A stretch of DNA of 12,074 bases from Bacteroidales bacterium (GTDB taxonomy: Bacteria > Bacteroidota > Bacteroidia > Bacteroidales > UBA932). Both the position numbers and the translations under genes were made by a program. The stretch covers positions 1-12,074 of the forward strand of contig SFJB01000042.1 in assembly GCA_004555145.1 (NCBI GenBank). The letters are read 5' to 3'. This document shows, piece after piece, positions 1 to 6,032 of the stretch (its first letter is position 1; each line of letters opens with the position of its first letter). The notes under the pieces are model-generated. The model was not told the origin of the DNA and searched no databases. It saw nothing but the letters and a program-made list of their open reading frames with translations.

Positions 1-2
1 AT

Positions 3-605
3 CTCAAGCGGAAACTATACAGCGTTTACGACTGCACCAGCATTGCCAACTATACGGAGCGGTGCAATAATGCGCCCAACATCGAGGCGTTGGTGTCGGC
101 CCGGGACAACAAGCGGAAGGTCATCTTGAAGAACTATCAGTCCGGCCATAGCAACAATACCCGTGACCGCATTGTGGAGCCGTTTGATTTCACCTCGGAA
201 ATGATTGATGTGATTGCGTGGGACATCGAGGCAGGAGAGAATCGCATTTTCAAGATTGCCCGTATCGATGAGGTCGAGGTGCTGGACGAGACGTGGGAGC
301 ACGAGACGGACCATCTCCGTCTCACGGTCGACGTTTTCCGAATGTCCGGTCAGCAGTCTATACCGGTGCGCCTTCGGCTCAACACCAGGGCCAAGTCTCT
401 GCTGCTAGAAGAATTTCCGCTCGCAGGGCGAGACTTAACAAAGGACGGATCACATTGGATTCTGGATACGACCGTAACCAGTCTTGAAGGTGTAGGCCGA
501 TTCGTCATCGGGCTGGCCGCTGACATCAAAGTGATAGATAGTCCAGAACTCAAGGGATACATTCAATCCTACGTTAAAGACTACGTCCATGCAGCCATCG
601 AATAA
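3..605 (+). CDS. WYL-domain transcriptional regulator, C-terminal part (5' end outside window)
   Basis: This reading frame is open from the left edge, so only the last 200 or so residues of the protein are seen. An in-frame TTG at 90 is probably internal, because clear domain sequence lies before it. The visible part begins with the helix typical of a WYL domain (IEALVSARDNKRKVILKNY), followed by the strand and turn ending RIVEPFDF, then a segment ending in FKIARIDEVEVL. The last 90 residues fit the WCX extension: a VRLRLNTRA strand-helix, a long hairpin, then GRFVIGLAADIKVIDSPEL and a terminal helix. In the family, an N-terminal helix-turn-helix binds DNA and the WYL domain senses a nucleic acid or small ligand. 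The DNA-binding part is not in the window, so target and ligand are unknown. The family call is fairly secure; the precise role is not. Confidence 0.8.
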   Translation, partial: LKRKLYSVYDCTSIANYTERCNNAPNIEALVSARDNKRKVILKNYQSGHSNNTRDRIVEPFDFTSEMIDVIAWDIEAGENRIFKIARIDEVEVLDETWEHETDHLRLTVDVFRMSGQQSIPVRLRLNTRAKSLLLEEFPLAGRDLTKDGSHWILDTTVTSLEGVGRFVIGLAADIKVIDSPELKGYIQSYVKDYVHAAIE

Positions 606-616
606 CGAATTCATCA

Positions 617-654
617 GTTCCGTTCCATTTCAGGAGCGGAACATTTCTTTTTTT
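617..654 (+). terminator. Intrinsic terminator of the WYL regulator gene
   Basis: A 10-bp stem forms between GTTCCGTTCC (617-626) and GGAGCGGAAC (633-642), with one G-U pair and the six-base loop ATTTCA. After five bases (643-647) comes a run of seven T (648-654). It starts 12 bases after the stop codon of the + strand gene. The left arm can also pair perfectly with 699-708 further downstream. Confidence 0.75.
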
Positions 655-708
655 CGTTTCCACGCGTTCCATCCGTTCCACCCGTTCCTTTTCCAAGTGG
701 AACGGAAC
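617..708. repeat. GTTCC-rich repeat block with long inverted ends
   Basis: The outer ends are an inverted repeat: GTTCCGTTCCA at 617-627 and TGGAACGGAAC at 698-708 (11 bp perfect, extendable through a G-T pair to about 14). Inside lie three 9-bp direct units beginning GTTCC at 666, 675 and 684, plus a less regular unit near 656. The inner copy GGAGCGGAAC (633-642) competes for the same left arm. Whether it is a dispersed genomic repeat cannot be told from one window. Confidence 0.6.
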
Positions 709-841
709 GCTTACCGAAGCTATGATATGGGAGTTTTGACTAAATTGCTGTCTGCAGTGAGATTGTCCAGCTCCTGAGGGTTTTCCGTCTTTGACCTGAG
801 CCAGCAGGGCCTTTCTGACCGCCGCAAATCTGGCATAAAAT
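655..841. other. Gene-free stretch between convergent transcription units
   Basis: Apart from the repeat block on its left side, I find no convincing gene here. The - strand has a 38-codon frame (836 to 720) with no recognisable domain and no promoter. It would start just beyond the tRNA terminator. A longer - strand frame running through the terminator and the repeats is also unlikely to be coding. Confidence 0.5.
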
Positions 842-869
842 AAAAAAAACCGCCGCAGTACTGCGCCGG
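842..869 (-). terminator. Intrinsic terminator of the tRNA unit
   Basis: On the - strand a GC-rich hairpin (850-869) is built around the 12-bp palindrome CGCAGTACTGCG. It is extended past one G-G mismatch by CCG/CGG and followed directly by eight T (849-842). It lies about 30 bases downstream of the CAT tRNA, so it should end the two-gene tRNA transcript. Confidence 0.85.
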
Positions 870-900
870 AAAAATATATCGAGTTTAGAATCTGCAAATG

Positions 901-974
901 TAGCGGGGGCGGGGCACGATCCCGCGACCTCCGGATTATGAATCCGACGCTCTAACCAGCTGAGCTACCCCGCC
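901..974 (-). tRNA. tRNA with CAT anticodon (elongator Met, or Ile2 if modified)
   Basis: The 74-nt cloverleaf on the - strand has acceptor GGCGGGG pairing with CCCCGCT (G1-U72 wobble), a D arm starting at GCTC, anticodon stem TCGGA/TCCGG with loop TTCATAA (CAT at 938-940), T stem GCGGG/CCCGC and discriminator A. CCA is not encoded. It is not the initiator, because the three G-C pairs next to the anticodon loop are absent. A tRNA-Ile whose C34 is converted to lysidine also carries CAT, and sequence reading alone does not separate the two. The T loop ATCGTGC is atypical. It is the second gene of the unit, 13 bases after tRNA-Gln. Confidence 0.88.
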
Positions 975-987
975 GCGATTGGATTTG

Positions 988-1058
988 TTGAGATAGAAGG
1001 ATTCGAACCCTCACTGACAGAGCCAGAATCTGTAGTGCTACCATTACACCATATCTCA
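988..1058 (-). tRNA. tRNA-Gln (CTG anticodon)
   Basis: The 71-nt cloverleaf on the - strand has acceptor TGAGATA/TATCTCA with the U1-A72 pair usual for glutamine tRNAs, anticodon stem ACAGA/TCTGT, loop TTCTGGC (anticodon CTG at 1024-1026), T stem GAGGG/CCTTC with one G-T pair and canonical T loop TTCGAAT. The discriminator is A and no CCA is encoded. CTG reads only CAG, so a second tRNA-Gln(TTG) should exist elsewhere in the genome. It is the first gene of the tRNA unit. Confidence 0.92.
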
Positions 1059-1094
1059 ATGACTTCTGTTCCGCAATTCTCGGAATTGGGACTG

Positions 1095-1125
1095 CAAAAG
1101 TACAAATGTTTTGCGAAAATGCAAA
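1095..1125 (-). promoter_or_regulatory. Bacteroidota-type promoter of the tRNA-Gln/tRNA-Met unit
   Basis: On the - strand, TTTG (1125-1122) is separated by exactly 19 bases from TACTTTTG (1102-1095). This matches the Bacteroidota sigma consensus TTTG-N19-TAnnTTTG. Transcription should begin near 1088, about 30 bases before tRNA-Gln. The leader holds a small inverted repeat, CAATTC-tcg-GAATTG (1074-1088). A further inverted repeat TTTTGC/GCAAAA (1109-1126) overlaps the -33 element and spacer. Confidence 0.8.
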
Positions 1126-1133
1126 ATTTTTAT

Positions 1134-1628
1134 TTAAAAATTGCTTACTTTTCTCAACAATACGACCGCGTGCACCTCGCAGCCTTCGCCACGACCGACG
1201 AAGCCCAGTTTCTCGGTTGTAGTGGCTTTGACCGATACGTCCTCCACCGGGCAGCCTATGACCTGAGCGAGGCTTTCACGCATCCTGCTTATGTACGGCG
1301 CGAGTTTCGGCCTCTGGAGAGCGATGGTAATGTCGGCATTGCCCAACTCCCAACCCTCGCTGCGCACCAGTTCCATCACCCGCCCTAGCAGGATACGGCT
1401 GTCGATTCCTGCGTATTCACGGGAACTGTCCGGAAAATGCTTCCCTATGTCGCCCAGAGCCAGCGCTCCCAACAATGCATCGCACAGGGCGTGTATCGCC
1501 ACATCCCCGTCGGAATGCGCCACAAAGCCCGCGTCGCCTTCAATCTCCACCCCGCAGAGCACCATTCTCAGCCCCGGAGCGATTGCGTGGACATCATATC
1601 CGTGTCCTATTCTGAAATCCGTATCCAT
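1134..1628 (-). CDS. ispF: 2-C-methyl-D-erythritol 2,4-cyclodiphosphate synthase (IspF)
   Basis: IspF cyclises CDP-methylerythritol phosphate, releasing CMP, in the MEP pathway for isoprenoid precursors; it is a cytosolic homotrimer. The 164-aa product has the family length (about 159 in E. coli) and all landmarks. The metal-binding DVH is at D12 and H14, and the third metal ligand is H46 in DVAIHALCDALLGA. The catalytic HSDGD lies at 38-42, the DIGKHFPD loop at 60-67, and KATTTEKLGFVGRGEG near the C-terminus. The ATG at 1628 gives the expected N-terminus RIGHGYDVH. It is transcribed alone and diverges from the mutL operon. No terminator lies between its stop codon and the tRNA promoter nine bases further on, so some read-through into the tRNA unit is possible. 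Confidence 0.97.
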   Translation of the reverse strand: MDTDFRIGHGYDVHAIAPGLRMVLCGVEIEGDAGFVAHSDGDVAIHALCDALLGALALGDIGKHFPDSSREYAGIDSRILLGRVMELVRSEGWELGNADITIALQRPKLAPYISRMRESLAQVIGCPVEDVSVKATTTEKLGFVGRGEGCEVHAVVLLRKVSNF

Positions 1629-1636
1629 ACAAAGGG

Positions 1637-1644
1637 CAAAAATA
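1637..1644 (-). promoter_or_regulatory. Probable -7 element for ispF
   Basis: On the - strand TATTTTTG matches TAnnTTTG and ends only 8 bases before the ispF ATG, so the transcript would have a leader of at most a few bases. No good TTTG -33 element is present 19 bases upstream, which lowers confidence. Confidence 0.45.
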
Positions 1645-1656
1645 CTTAAAATTACT

Positions 1657-1664
1657 TATATTTG
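1657..1664 (+). promoter_or_regulatory. Probable -7 element of the mutL operon
   Basis: TATATTTG followed by C is a good match to the Bacteroidota -7 consensus. It ends 6 bases before the ATG at 1671, so the transcript should start at or within a few bases of the start codon. It also argues against the in-frame TTG at 1662, which lies inside the element. The -33 position reads GGGC and is poor. Confidence 0.5.
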
Positions 1665-1670
1665 CACTCT

Positions 1671-1973
1671 ATGGGATTTTTTAATTTGTTTGGTGACAAC
1701 GAGCACCGTGTATTCAATTACAAGCCTATCTACTACAATCAGGAGGAGGACGAGCGCAGAAGGAAATTCGGGGCGGTGGACGGAACCCTCGAGAAGGAAA
1801 AGCAGGAAGGCAAATATGTTCCGGGATCTTACATAAAGGGATCGATGCGCGACGGACACTACCAGAACACGCGCACCCATATGCAGAAGGCACAGGTGAT
1901 TATCGGCATCGTGTCGATGATACTGATATTCGTCGTGCTGTACTTCATCGCAAAATTCTATTCCCTGCTGTAG
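1671..1973 (+). CDS. Small single-pass membrane protein of the Bacteroidota mutL locus
   Basis: The 100-aa product has an N-terminal soluble part with the pattern FNYKPIYYNQEEDERRRKFG (residues 15-34), a charged middle, and one hydrophobic helix at about 76-95 (VIIGIVSMILIFVVLYFIAK). No signal peptide is present, so the N-terminus is probably cytoplasmic with a C-terminal anchor. Small proteins with a similar aromatic Y-x-P-x-YY motif followed by a charged stretch occur upstream of mutL in many Bacteroidota. Some carry the label 'riboflavin synthase subunit beta', which I believe is an annotation carry-over, since nothing here resembles a lumazine synthase fold. The function is unknown. I chose the ATG at 1671 over the TTG at 1662 because the latter overlaps the -7 promoter element. 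Its stop codon is four bases before mutL, so the two are co-transcribed. Confidence 0.8.
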   Translation: MGFFNLFGDNEHRVFNYKPIYYNQEEDERRRKFGAVDGTLEKEKQEGKYVPGSYIKGSMRDGHYQNTRTHMQKAQVIIGIVSMILIFVVLYFIAKFYSLL

Positions 1974-1977
1974 AGAA

Positions 1978-3783
1978 ATGGGGAAATTGAAAGTATTGCC
2001 TGCCCAGCTGGCAAATATGATAGCGGCGGGGGAAGTGGTCCAGAGACCGGCCTCCGTCGTAAAGGAGCTTATGGAGAATGCCGTGGACGCAGGTGCCGGC
2101 AAAATCCAAGTAATCATAGAGGACGCGGGACGCACCCTTATCCAGGTGATTGACGACGGATGCGGCATGAGTCCTTCCGATGCGGTGCTCTGCTTCGAGC
2201 GCCACGCCACCTCCAAAATCGCCGAAGAGGCGGATTTGGGCGACATACTCACCTACGGCTTCCGAGGGGAAGCGCTGGCCAGCATAGCGGCGGTGGCGGA
2301 AGTCACGCTCAAGACCAGGCGCGCCCAGGACGACACCGCAACCCAGGTGAAAATAGGCGGCGGCAGCGATCTGCGCAGTTCCAGCGTCGCAGCCCCGGTG
2401 GGCTCGAGCTTCGCGGTGCGCAACCTCTTCTTCAACACCCCCGCGAGACGCAAGTTCCTCAAGAGCGATACGGTGGAATTCAGGCACATAGCGGAAGAGT
2501 TCACGAGGGTGGCAATCACGCGCCCGGGACTCGCATTTACACTCACCCACAACGGACGCGAGATTTACGTCCTGAAGAAAGAGAAGTCCCTGAAATACAG
2601 GATTTTGAATTTGCTCGGCGGAAACATGATTTCGGACATCGTGGACATTGAGGCCGAATCCAACGTGGCCAGGGTCAGCGGCTTCGTCGGCCGACCCGAC
2701 ACGGCAAGGAAAACCCCAGGCAGCCAATATTTCTTCGTGAACGGGCGCTTTTTCAAGAGCGCGTACCTCCACAAGGCGGTGATGAAGGCCTACGAGGGTC
2801 TAATACCCGAAGCGGCAGTGCCGGCATACTTCCTCTTCCTCGAGGTGGATACGCACAGCGTGGACGTGAACGTGCACCCCACCAAAACTGAAATCAAGTT
2901 CGAAAACGAGCCGCTGCTCTTCCAGTTCATCTACGCAAGCGTGCGAGAGACTCTGGGCAAGAACAGCTTCGGCGCATCCATTGATTTCGACACGGACAGC
3001 GCAGTGCAGCTCCCGCAGCTGAGCAGCAATTTCAGCGAGTACCTCGGCGGCAGCACCCCTTCGATAGGAGCCGACGAGAACTACAACCCGTTCGCCATCA
3101 CAGGCGGAGAGAAACCTGACTTCGGGCCGCAAGAGCAGGGGGAAGCATACGACTACAGCCGCCATGTGGACAGGAGCCAGGATTACGGACAGCTGTTCAG
3201 CGAACGTGCGGTCCCGTCCGGCAGGACTATGGTGCTTCAGGACAAGTACATACTCACTCCTGTCGCATCCGGGGTGATGGTGGTGAACATCTCCCGCGCT
3301 CGCGAACGTATCATGTTCGACCGCACCATCAGGACCCTGTCCGACAGCAACGTGCACTGCACGCAAACCTCGCTCTTCCCCGTGGACCTGGAGCTGGGAG
3401 TGGACGCAGTGCTGCTGCTCGAAGGGAAGATGGACCTGCTCACAAGGCTCGGTTTCGACATCAGGACCGACGGCAGGGACAAGGTCACTGTGGGCGGTGT
3501 ACCGGAAGGATACAGCTGCGAAGCCGGCAAGGTCGAAAGCCTTGTCAGGGAAATAGTGTACATTTTGTCAGAGGAGGAGGAATCCCTGCAAGAGATTATG
3601 AACCAAAGACTTGCGGAGCGTTTCGCCGCCACGGCAGCCAATTCATCGGACTCCGTGTGCTCCACCGTGGAGGCCCAGAGGCTGATTGACACGCTTTTTG
3701 CAAGTGAGAACGCAGAATTTACCTCGAACGGACGGAGAATAATCCACATCGTAAGCATCGGGGATTTGGACAAATTGTTTTGA
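1978..3783 (+). CDS. mutL: DNA mismatch repair protein MutL
   Basis: MutL couples mismatch recognition by MutS to strand incision and repair. The 601-aa product carries an intact GHKL ATPase domain. It has AAGEVVQRPASVVKELMENA (17-36) with general base E30 and Mg-binding N34, DDGCGM (59-64), RHATSKI (75-81) and GFRGEAL (94-100). The transducer region includes NTPARRKFLK and VNVHPTKTEIKF. A linker of about 90 residues follows, then a C-terminal dimerisation domain. The motif position of nicking MutL proteins (DQHAxxE in the family) reads NISRARERIMFD here (437-448), so most predicted metal ligands are lost. The usual ACHxA and CPHGR motifs near the C-terminus are also not seen. I infer ATPase and clamp function without a canonical endonuclease site. 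It is the second gene of a tightly spaced operon. Confidence 0.95.
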   Translation: MGKLKVLPAQLANMIAAGEVVQRPASVVKELMENAVDAGAGKIQVIIEDAGRTLIQVIDDGCGMSPSDAVLCFERHATSKIAEEADLGDILTYGFRGEALASIAAVAEVTLKTRRAQDDTATQVKIGGGSDLRSSSVAAPVGSSFAVRNLFFNTPARRKFLKSDTVEFRHIAEEFTRVAITRPGLAFTLTHNGREIYVLKKEKSLKYRILNLLGGNMISDIVDIEAESNVARVSGFVGRPDTARKTPGSQYFFVNGRFFKSAYLHKAVMKAYEGLIPEAAVPAYFLFLEVDTHSVDVNVHPTKTEIKFENEPLLFQFIYASVRETLGKNSFGASIDFDTDSAVQLPQLSSNFSEYLGGSTPSIGADENYNPFAITGGEKPDFGPQEQGEAYDYSRHVDRSQDYGQLFSERAVPSGRTMVLQDKYILTPVASGVMVVNISRARERIMFDRTIRTLSDSNVHCTQTSLFPVDLELGVDAVLLLEGKMDLLTRLGFDIRTDGRDKVTVGGVPEGYSCEAGKVESLVREIVYILSEEEESLQEIMNQRLAERFAATAANSSDSVCSTVEAQRLIDTLFASENAEFTSNGRRIIHIVSIGDLDKLF

Positions 3784-3786
3784 TTT

Positions 3787-4500
3787 ATGTCGTATTACTA
3801 CTACAACGATAACGGACAGCGCTCGGGAGGCTTTCTCTCCGGCATACCTGTCGTGACCAGGAACCTTCTCATCATCAACGTCATACTCTTTGTGTGCACG
3901 CTTATCAACGAGAACTTCATGATAAGCACCTTCGCGCTCTTCTACCCCAGCTCGCCCCTTTTCCGCTGGTGGCAGGTGATTACGCATATGTTTATGCACG
4001 GCGGATTCTGGCACATCTTCTTCAATATGTACACACTGGTGATGTTCGGAACGGTGGTGGAACGCTATCTGGGGCCTAAAAAGTTCCTGCTGTTCTACTT
4101 CGTGTGCGGACTTGGAGCCGCCGCCCTCCATATGGGAGTACAATTCCTTCAGATGCAGTCCTTTATGGATAGCGTTGCCCTCGGACACCCAGGTGCGATG
4201 CAGAATATCACCGCCATAAGGATGACACCGACCGTGGGAGCGTCCGGAGCGATTTACGGCCTGCTCATAGGCTACGCGATGCTCTTCCCTGAGTCCAGGA
4301 TGACCCTGCTCTTCCCTCCTGTCACGCTCAGCGCCAAATGGATGGTAGTGGCTTTCGCCGTCATCGAGCTTGTGACCGGCGTTAGCGGCGTGAATTCGGG
4401 GGTTGCCCATTTTGCCCACCTCGGAGGTATGCTCATAGGCTACCTTCTCATACTGATGTGGCGCAAAAGGGGCGTTCTGTTCGACAAGAATGTTTTATGA
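3787..4500 (+). CDS. Rhomboid family intramembrane serine protease
   Basis: The 237-aa protein has six or so membrane helices and the rhomboid signature residues. The loop-TM motif HMFMHGGFWHIFFNMY (67-82) contains the oxyanion-site H76 and N80. The nucleophile is in GASG (S153), and the catalytic histidine is in HFAHLGG (H211). Rhomboids cut membrane-anchored substrates within or next to the bilayer; no substrate can be named here. The N-terminus is a short tyrosine-rich tail (MSYYYYNDNG) before the first helix, and there is no extra N-terminal domain. An insertion of about 25 residues, from roughly 117 to 142 (VQFLQMQSFMDSV...), sits between the third and fourth helices. It begins three bases after the mutL stop, so it is co-transcribed. 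The protease call is strong; the biological role is open. Confidence 0.92.
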   Translation: MSYYYYNDNGQRSGGFLSGIPVVTRNLLIINVILFVCTLINENFMISTFALFYPSSPLFRWWQVITHMFMHGGFWHIFFNMYTLVMFGTVVERYLGPKKFLLFYFVCGLGAAALHMGVQFLQMQSFMDSVALGHPGAMQNITAIRMTPTVGASGAIYGLLIGYAMLFPESRMTLLFPPVTLSAKWMVVAFAVIELVTGVSGVNSGVAHFAHLGGMLIGYLLILMWRKRGVLFDKNVL

Positions 4501-4501
4501 T

Positions 4502-5071
4502 ATGGATAGGAAAACTGTCATTGCCGAAGCACTTGAGGTGCTCAAATCCGGGGGCGTGATCCTCTACCCTACGGATACTGTATGGGGAATTGGTTGCGAT
4601 GCCACCAATGACAAGGCCGTGGAAAAGGTATTCGATATCAAGCACAGGCCTTCTTCCAAGTCTCTGGTCCTGCTGGCCTCCGACCTGGATATGGTGGCGA
4701 AGTACATCAGGGAAATACCTTCCATCGCCATTGACCTGGTGGAGGTGAATGACGAACCTATGACCATCATCTACCCCGGAGCCCAGTTCCTGAGTCCGGC
4801 AGTGTGCGCCGAGGACGGCAGCGTGGGCATACGAATCCCTTACGGCAATCCTATATGCAAGGAGATGGTGTACCGCTTCCGCAAGCCTGTGGTGAGCACT
4901 TCGGCCAACATTTCAGGCGAGCCGGCACCGCTGCTCTTCAGCGACATTTCCGAGGAAATCAAGTCGGCCGTGGATTACATCATCCCGAAAAGCTTCGACA
5001 CCGAGTCCACCGGCAAGCCTTCACAAATAATAAAACTCGGCCTCCGGGGAGAGGTCGAGATTATAAGATAA
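4502..5071 (+). CDS. L-threonylcarbamoyladenylate synthase (TsaC/Sua5/YrdC family)
   Basis: The enzyme makes threonylcarbamoyl-AMP from threonine, bicarbonate and ATP, the first step of the t6A modification at position 37 of ANN-decoding tRNAs. The 189-aa product is a single YrdC domain without the C-terminal Sua5 extension. Motifs are PTDTVWGIGCDATN (23-36), KHRPSSKSL (47-55), SVGIRIP (107-113) and STSANISGEPAP (132-143), all lining the nucleotide-binding cleft in the family. An upstream ATG at 4490 would add four residues and overlap the rhomboid gene by 11 bases. I prefer the ATG at 4502, one base after the rhomboid stop, because homologues start close to the first helix, but both are possible. 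It is the last gene of the mutL operon. Its 3' end converges on floA with a 13-base gap. Confidence 0.93.
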   Translation: MDRKTVIAEALEVLKSGGVILYPTDTVWGIGCDATNDKAVEKVFDIKHRPSSKSLVLLASDLDMVAKYIREIPSIAIDLVEVNDEPMTIIYPGAQFLSPAVCAEDGSVGIRIPYGNPICKEMVYRFRKPVVSTSANISGEPAPLLFSDISEEIKSAVDYIIPKSFDTESTGKPSQIIKLGLRGEVEIIR

Positions 5072-5085
5072 GGACCGGAAACCTT
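5070..5085. terminator. Weak bidirectional hairpin between convergent genes (tentative)
   Basis: AAGG (5070-5073) and CCTT (5082-5085) form a four-pair inverted repeat with an eight-base loop, and the arms reach into both flanking stop codons. No strong T run follows on either strand, so it is at best a poor intrinsic terminator. No better one is visible within about 40 bases. Confidence 0.2.
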
Positions 5086-6029
5086 TATTTCGCGATCTTC
5101 TCGCGCATATCGGTGTCTGCCTGGATGTTCTTCATCCTGTAGTAGTCCATGATTCCGAGGTTGCCGCTGCGGAATGCTTCTGCCATTGCAAGAGGCACCT
5201 GGGCTTCCGCTTCGATGACCTTCGCCCTGGCTTCCTGGGCCTTCGCCTTCATTTCCTGCTCCTGGGCCACCGCCATCGCCCTGCGCTCCTCGGCACGGGC
5301 CTGCGCTATGTTCTTGTCGGCATCCGCCTGATCCATCTGGAGCACAGCGCCAATGTTCTTGCCCACGTCTATGTCGGCGATGTCGATGGAAAGGATCTCG
5401 TATGCGGTGCCGGCATCCAGACCCTTATTGAGCACGAGCTTGGATATGCTGTCAGGGTTTTCGAGCACAGACTTGTGACTCTCGGACGAACCGATGCTGC
5501 TGACTATACCTTCACCTACACGCGCGAGTATGGTTTCCTCGCCCGCACCTCCGACCAGCTGCTTGATGTTTGCGCGCACGGTCACCCTCGCTTTCGCGAT
5601 GAGCTGGATACCGTCCTTGGCAACTGCCGTCACAGGCGGGGTGTTGATGACCTTCGGATTCACGGACATCTGTACGGCTTCGAGCACGTCGCGTCCGGCA
5701 AGGTCTATTGCAGATGCCATCTGGAAGTTGAGGGAGATGTTCGCCTTGTTGGCGGAAATCAGCGCCATCACCACCTTCGTGACATTGCCCTTTGCGAGGT
5801 AATGGGCTTCCAACTCATTGGTTTTGAGGGTAAGTCCGGCCTTGGTGCCGGTAATCATTGCCATGACTATAGTTTTCGGATTCACGCCTCTCCAGCGCAT
5901 AAGCAGGAGCTGGATGAGGGAGATATGCACGCCCGAGAGCACTGCCTGGAACCATAGCGCCACAGGGAAGAACCATAGGATGATGATGAGTGCGACTACA
6001 ACAATGGCCGCGAGAATGATAGGTTGCAT
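5085..6029 (-). CDS. floA: Flotillin-like protein FloA (YqfA/UPF0365 family)
   Basis: FloA proteins form oligomeric scaffolds in the inner membrane and organise functional membrane microdomains. The 314-aa product is close to the usual length (about 330 in Bacillus subtilis). The N-terminal membrane region (3-44) comprises a helix [18 protein letters not shown] and a second hydrophobic segment. The family block [22 protein letters not shown] starts at 45 and leads into the SPFH core. The C-terminal part contains the EA-rich helical repeats ([21 protein letters not shown] and following, about 244-284) and ends with [19 protein letters not shown]. It starts three bases after the nfeD stop, a pairing seen across bacteria, so the two are one operon and probably act together. 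It converges on the tsaC-type gene. Confidence 0.95.
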   Translation of the reverse strand: MQPIILAAIVVVALIIILWFFPVALWFQAVLSGVHISLIQLLLMRWRGVNPKTIVMAMITGTKAGLTLKTNELEAHYLAKGNVTKVVMALISANKANISLNFQMASAIDLAGRDVLEAVQMSVNPKVINTPPVTAVAKDGIQLIAKARVTVRANIKQLVGGAGEETILARVGEGIVSSIGSSESHKSVLENPDSISKLVLNKGLDAGTAYEILSIDIADIDVGKNIGAVLQMDQADADKNIAQARAEERRAMAVAQEQEMKAKAQEARAKVIEAEAQVPLAMAEAFRSGNLGIMDYYRMKNIQADTDMREKIAK

Positions 6030-6032
6030 ATA

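Noticed and set aside
656..692. Short repeats considered as a CRISPR-like array
   Set aside because: Units are 9 bp and contiguous without spacers, and no cas genes are nearby.
574..897. 107-aa open frame on the - strand across the intergenic region
   Set aside because: It runs through the tRNA terminator and the repeat block and overlaps the WYL gene end. Its RVERMERVE stretch only reflects the 9-bp repeats.
1035..1388. 117-aa open frame on the + strand
   Set aside because: It covers the tRNA-Gln gene, its promoter and the antisense of ispF; no domain is visible.
1945..2772. 275-aa open frame on the - strand
   Set aside because: It is the antisense shadow of mutL, whose conserved motifs are clear in the + frame.
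3643..4419. 258-aa His- and Glu-rich open frame on the - strand
   Set aside because: It is antisense to the mutL 3' end and the rhomboid gene; its composition follows from codon bias on the coding strand.
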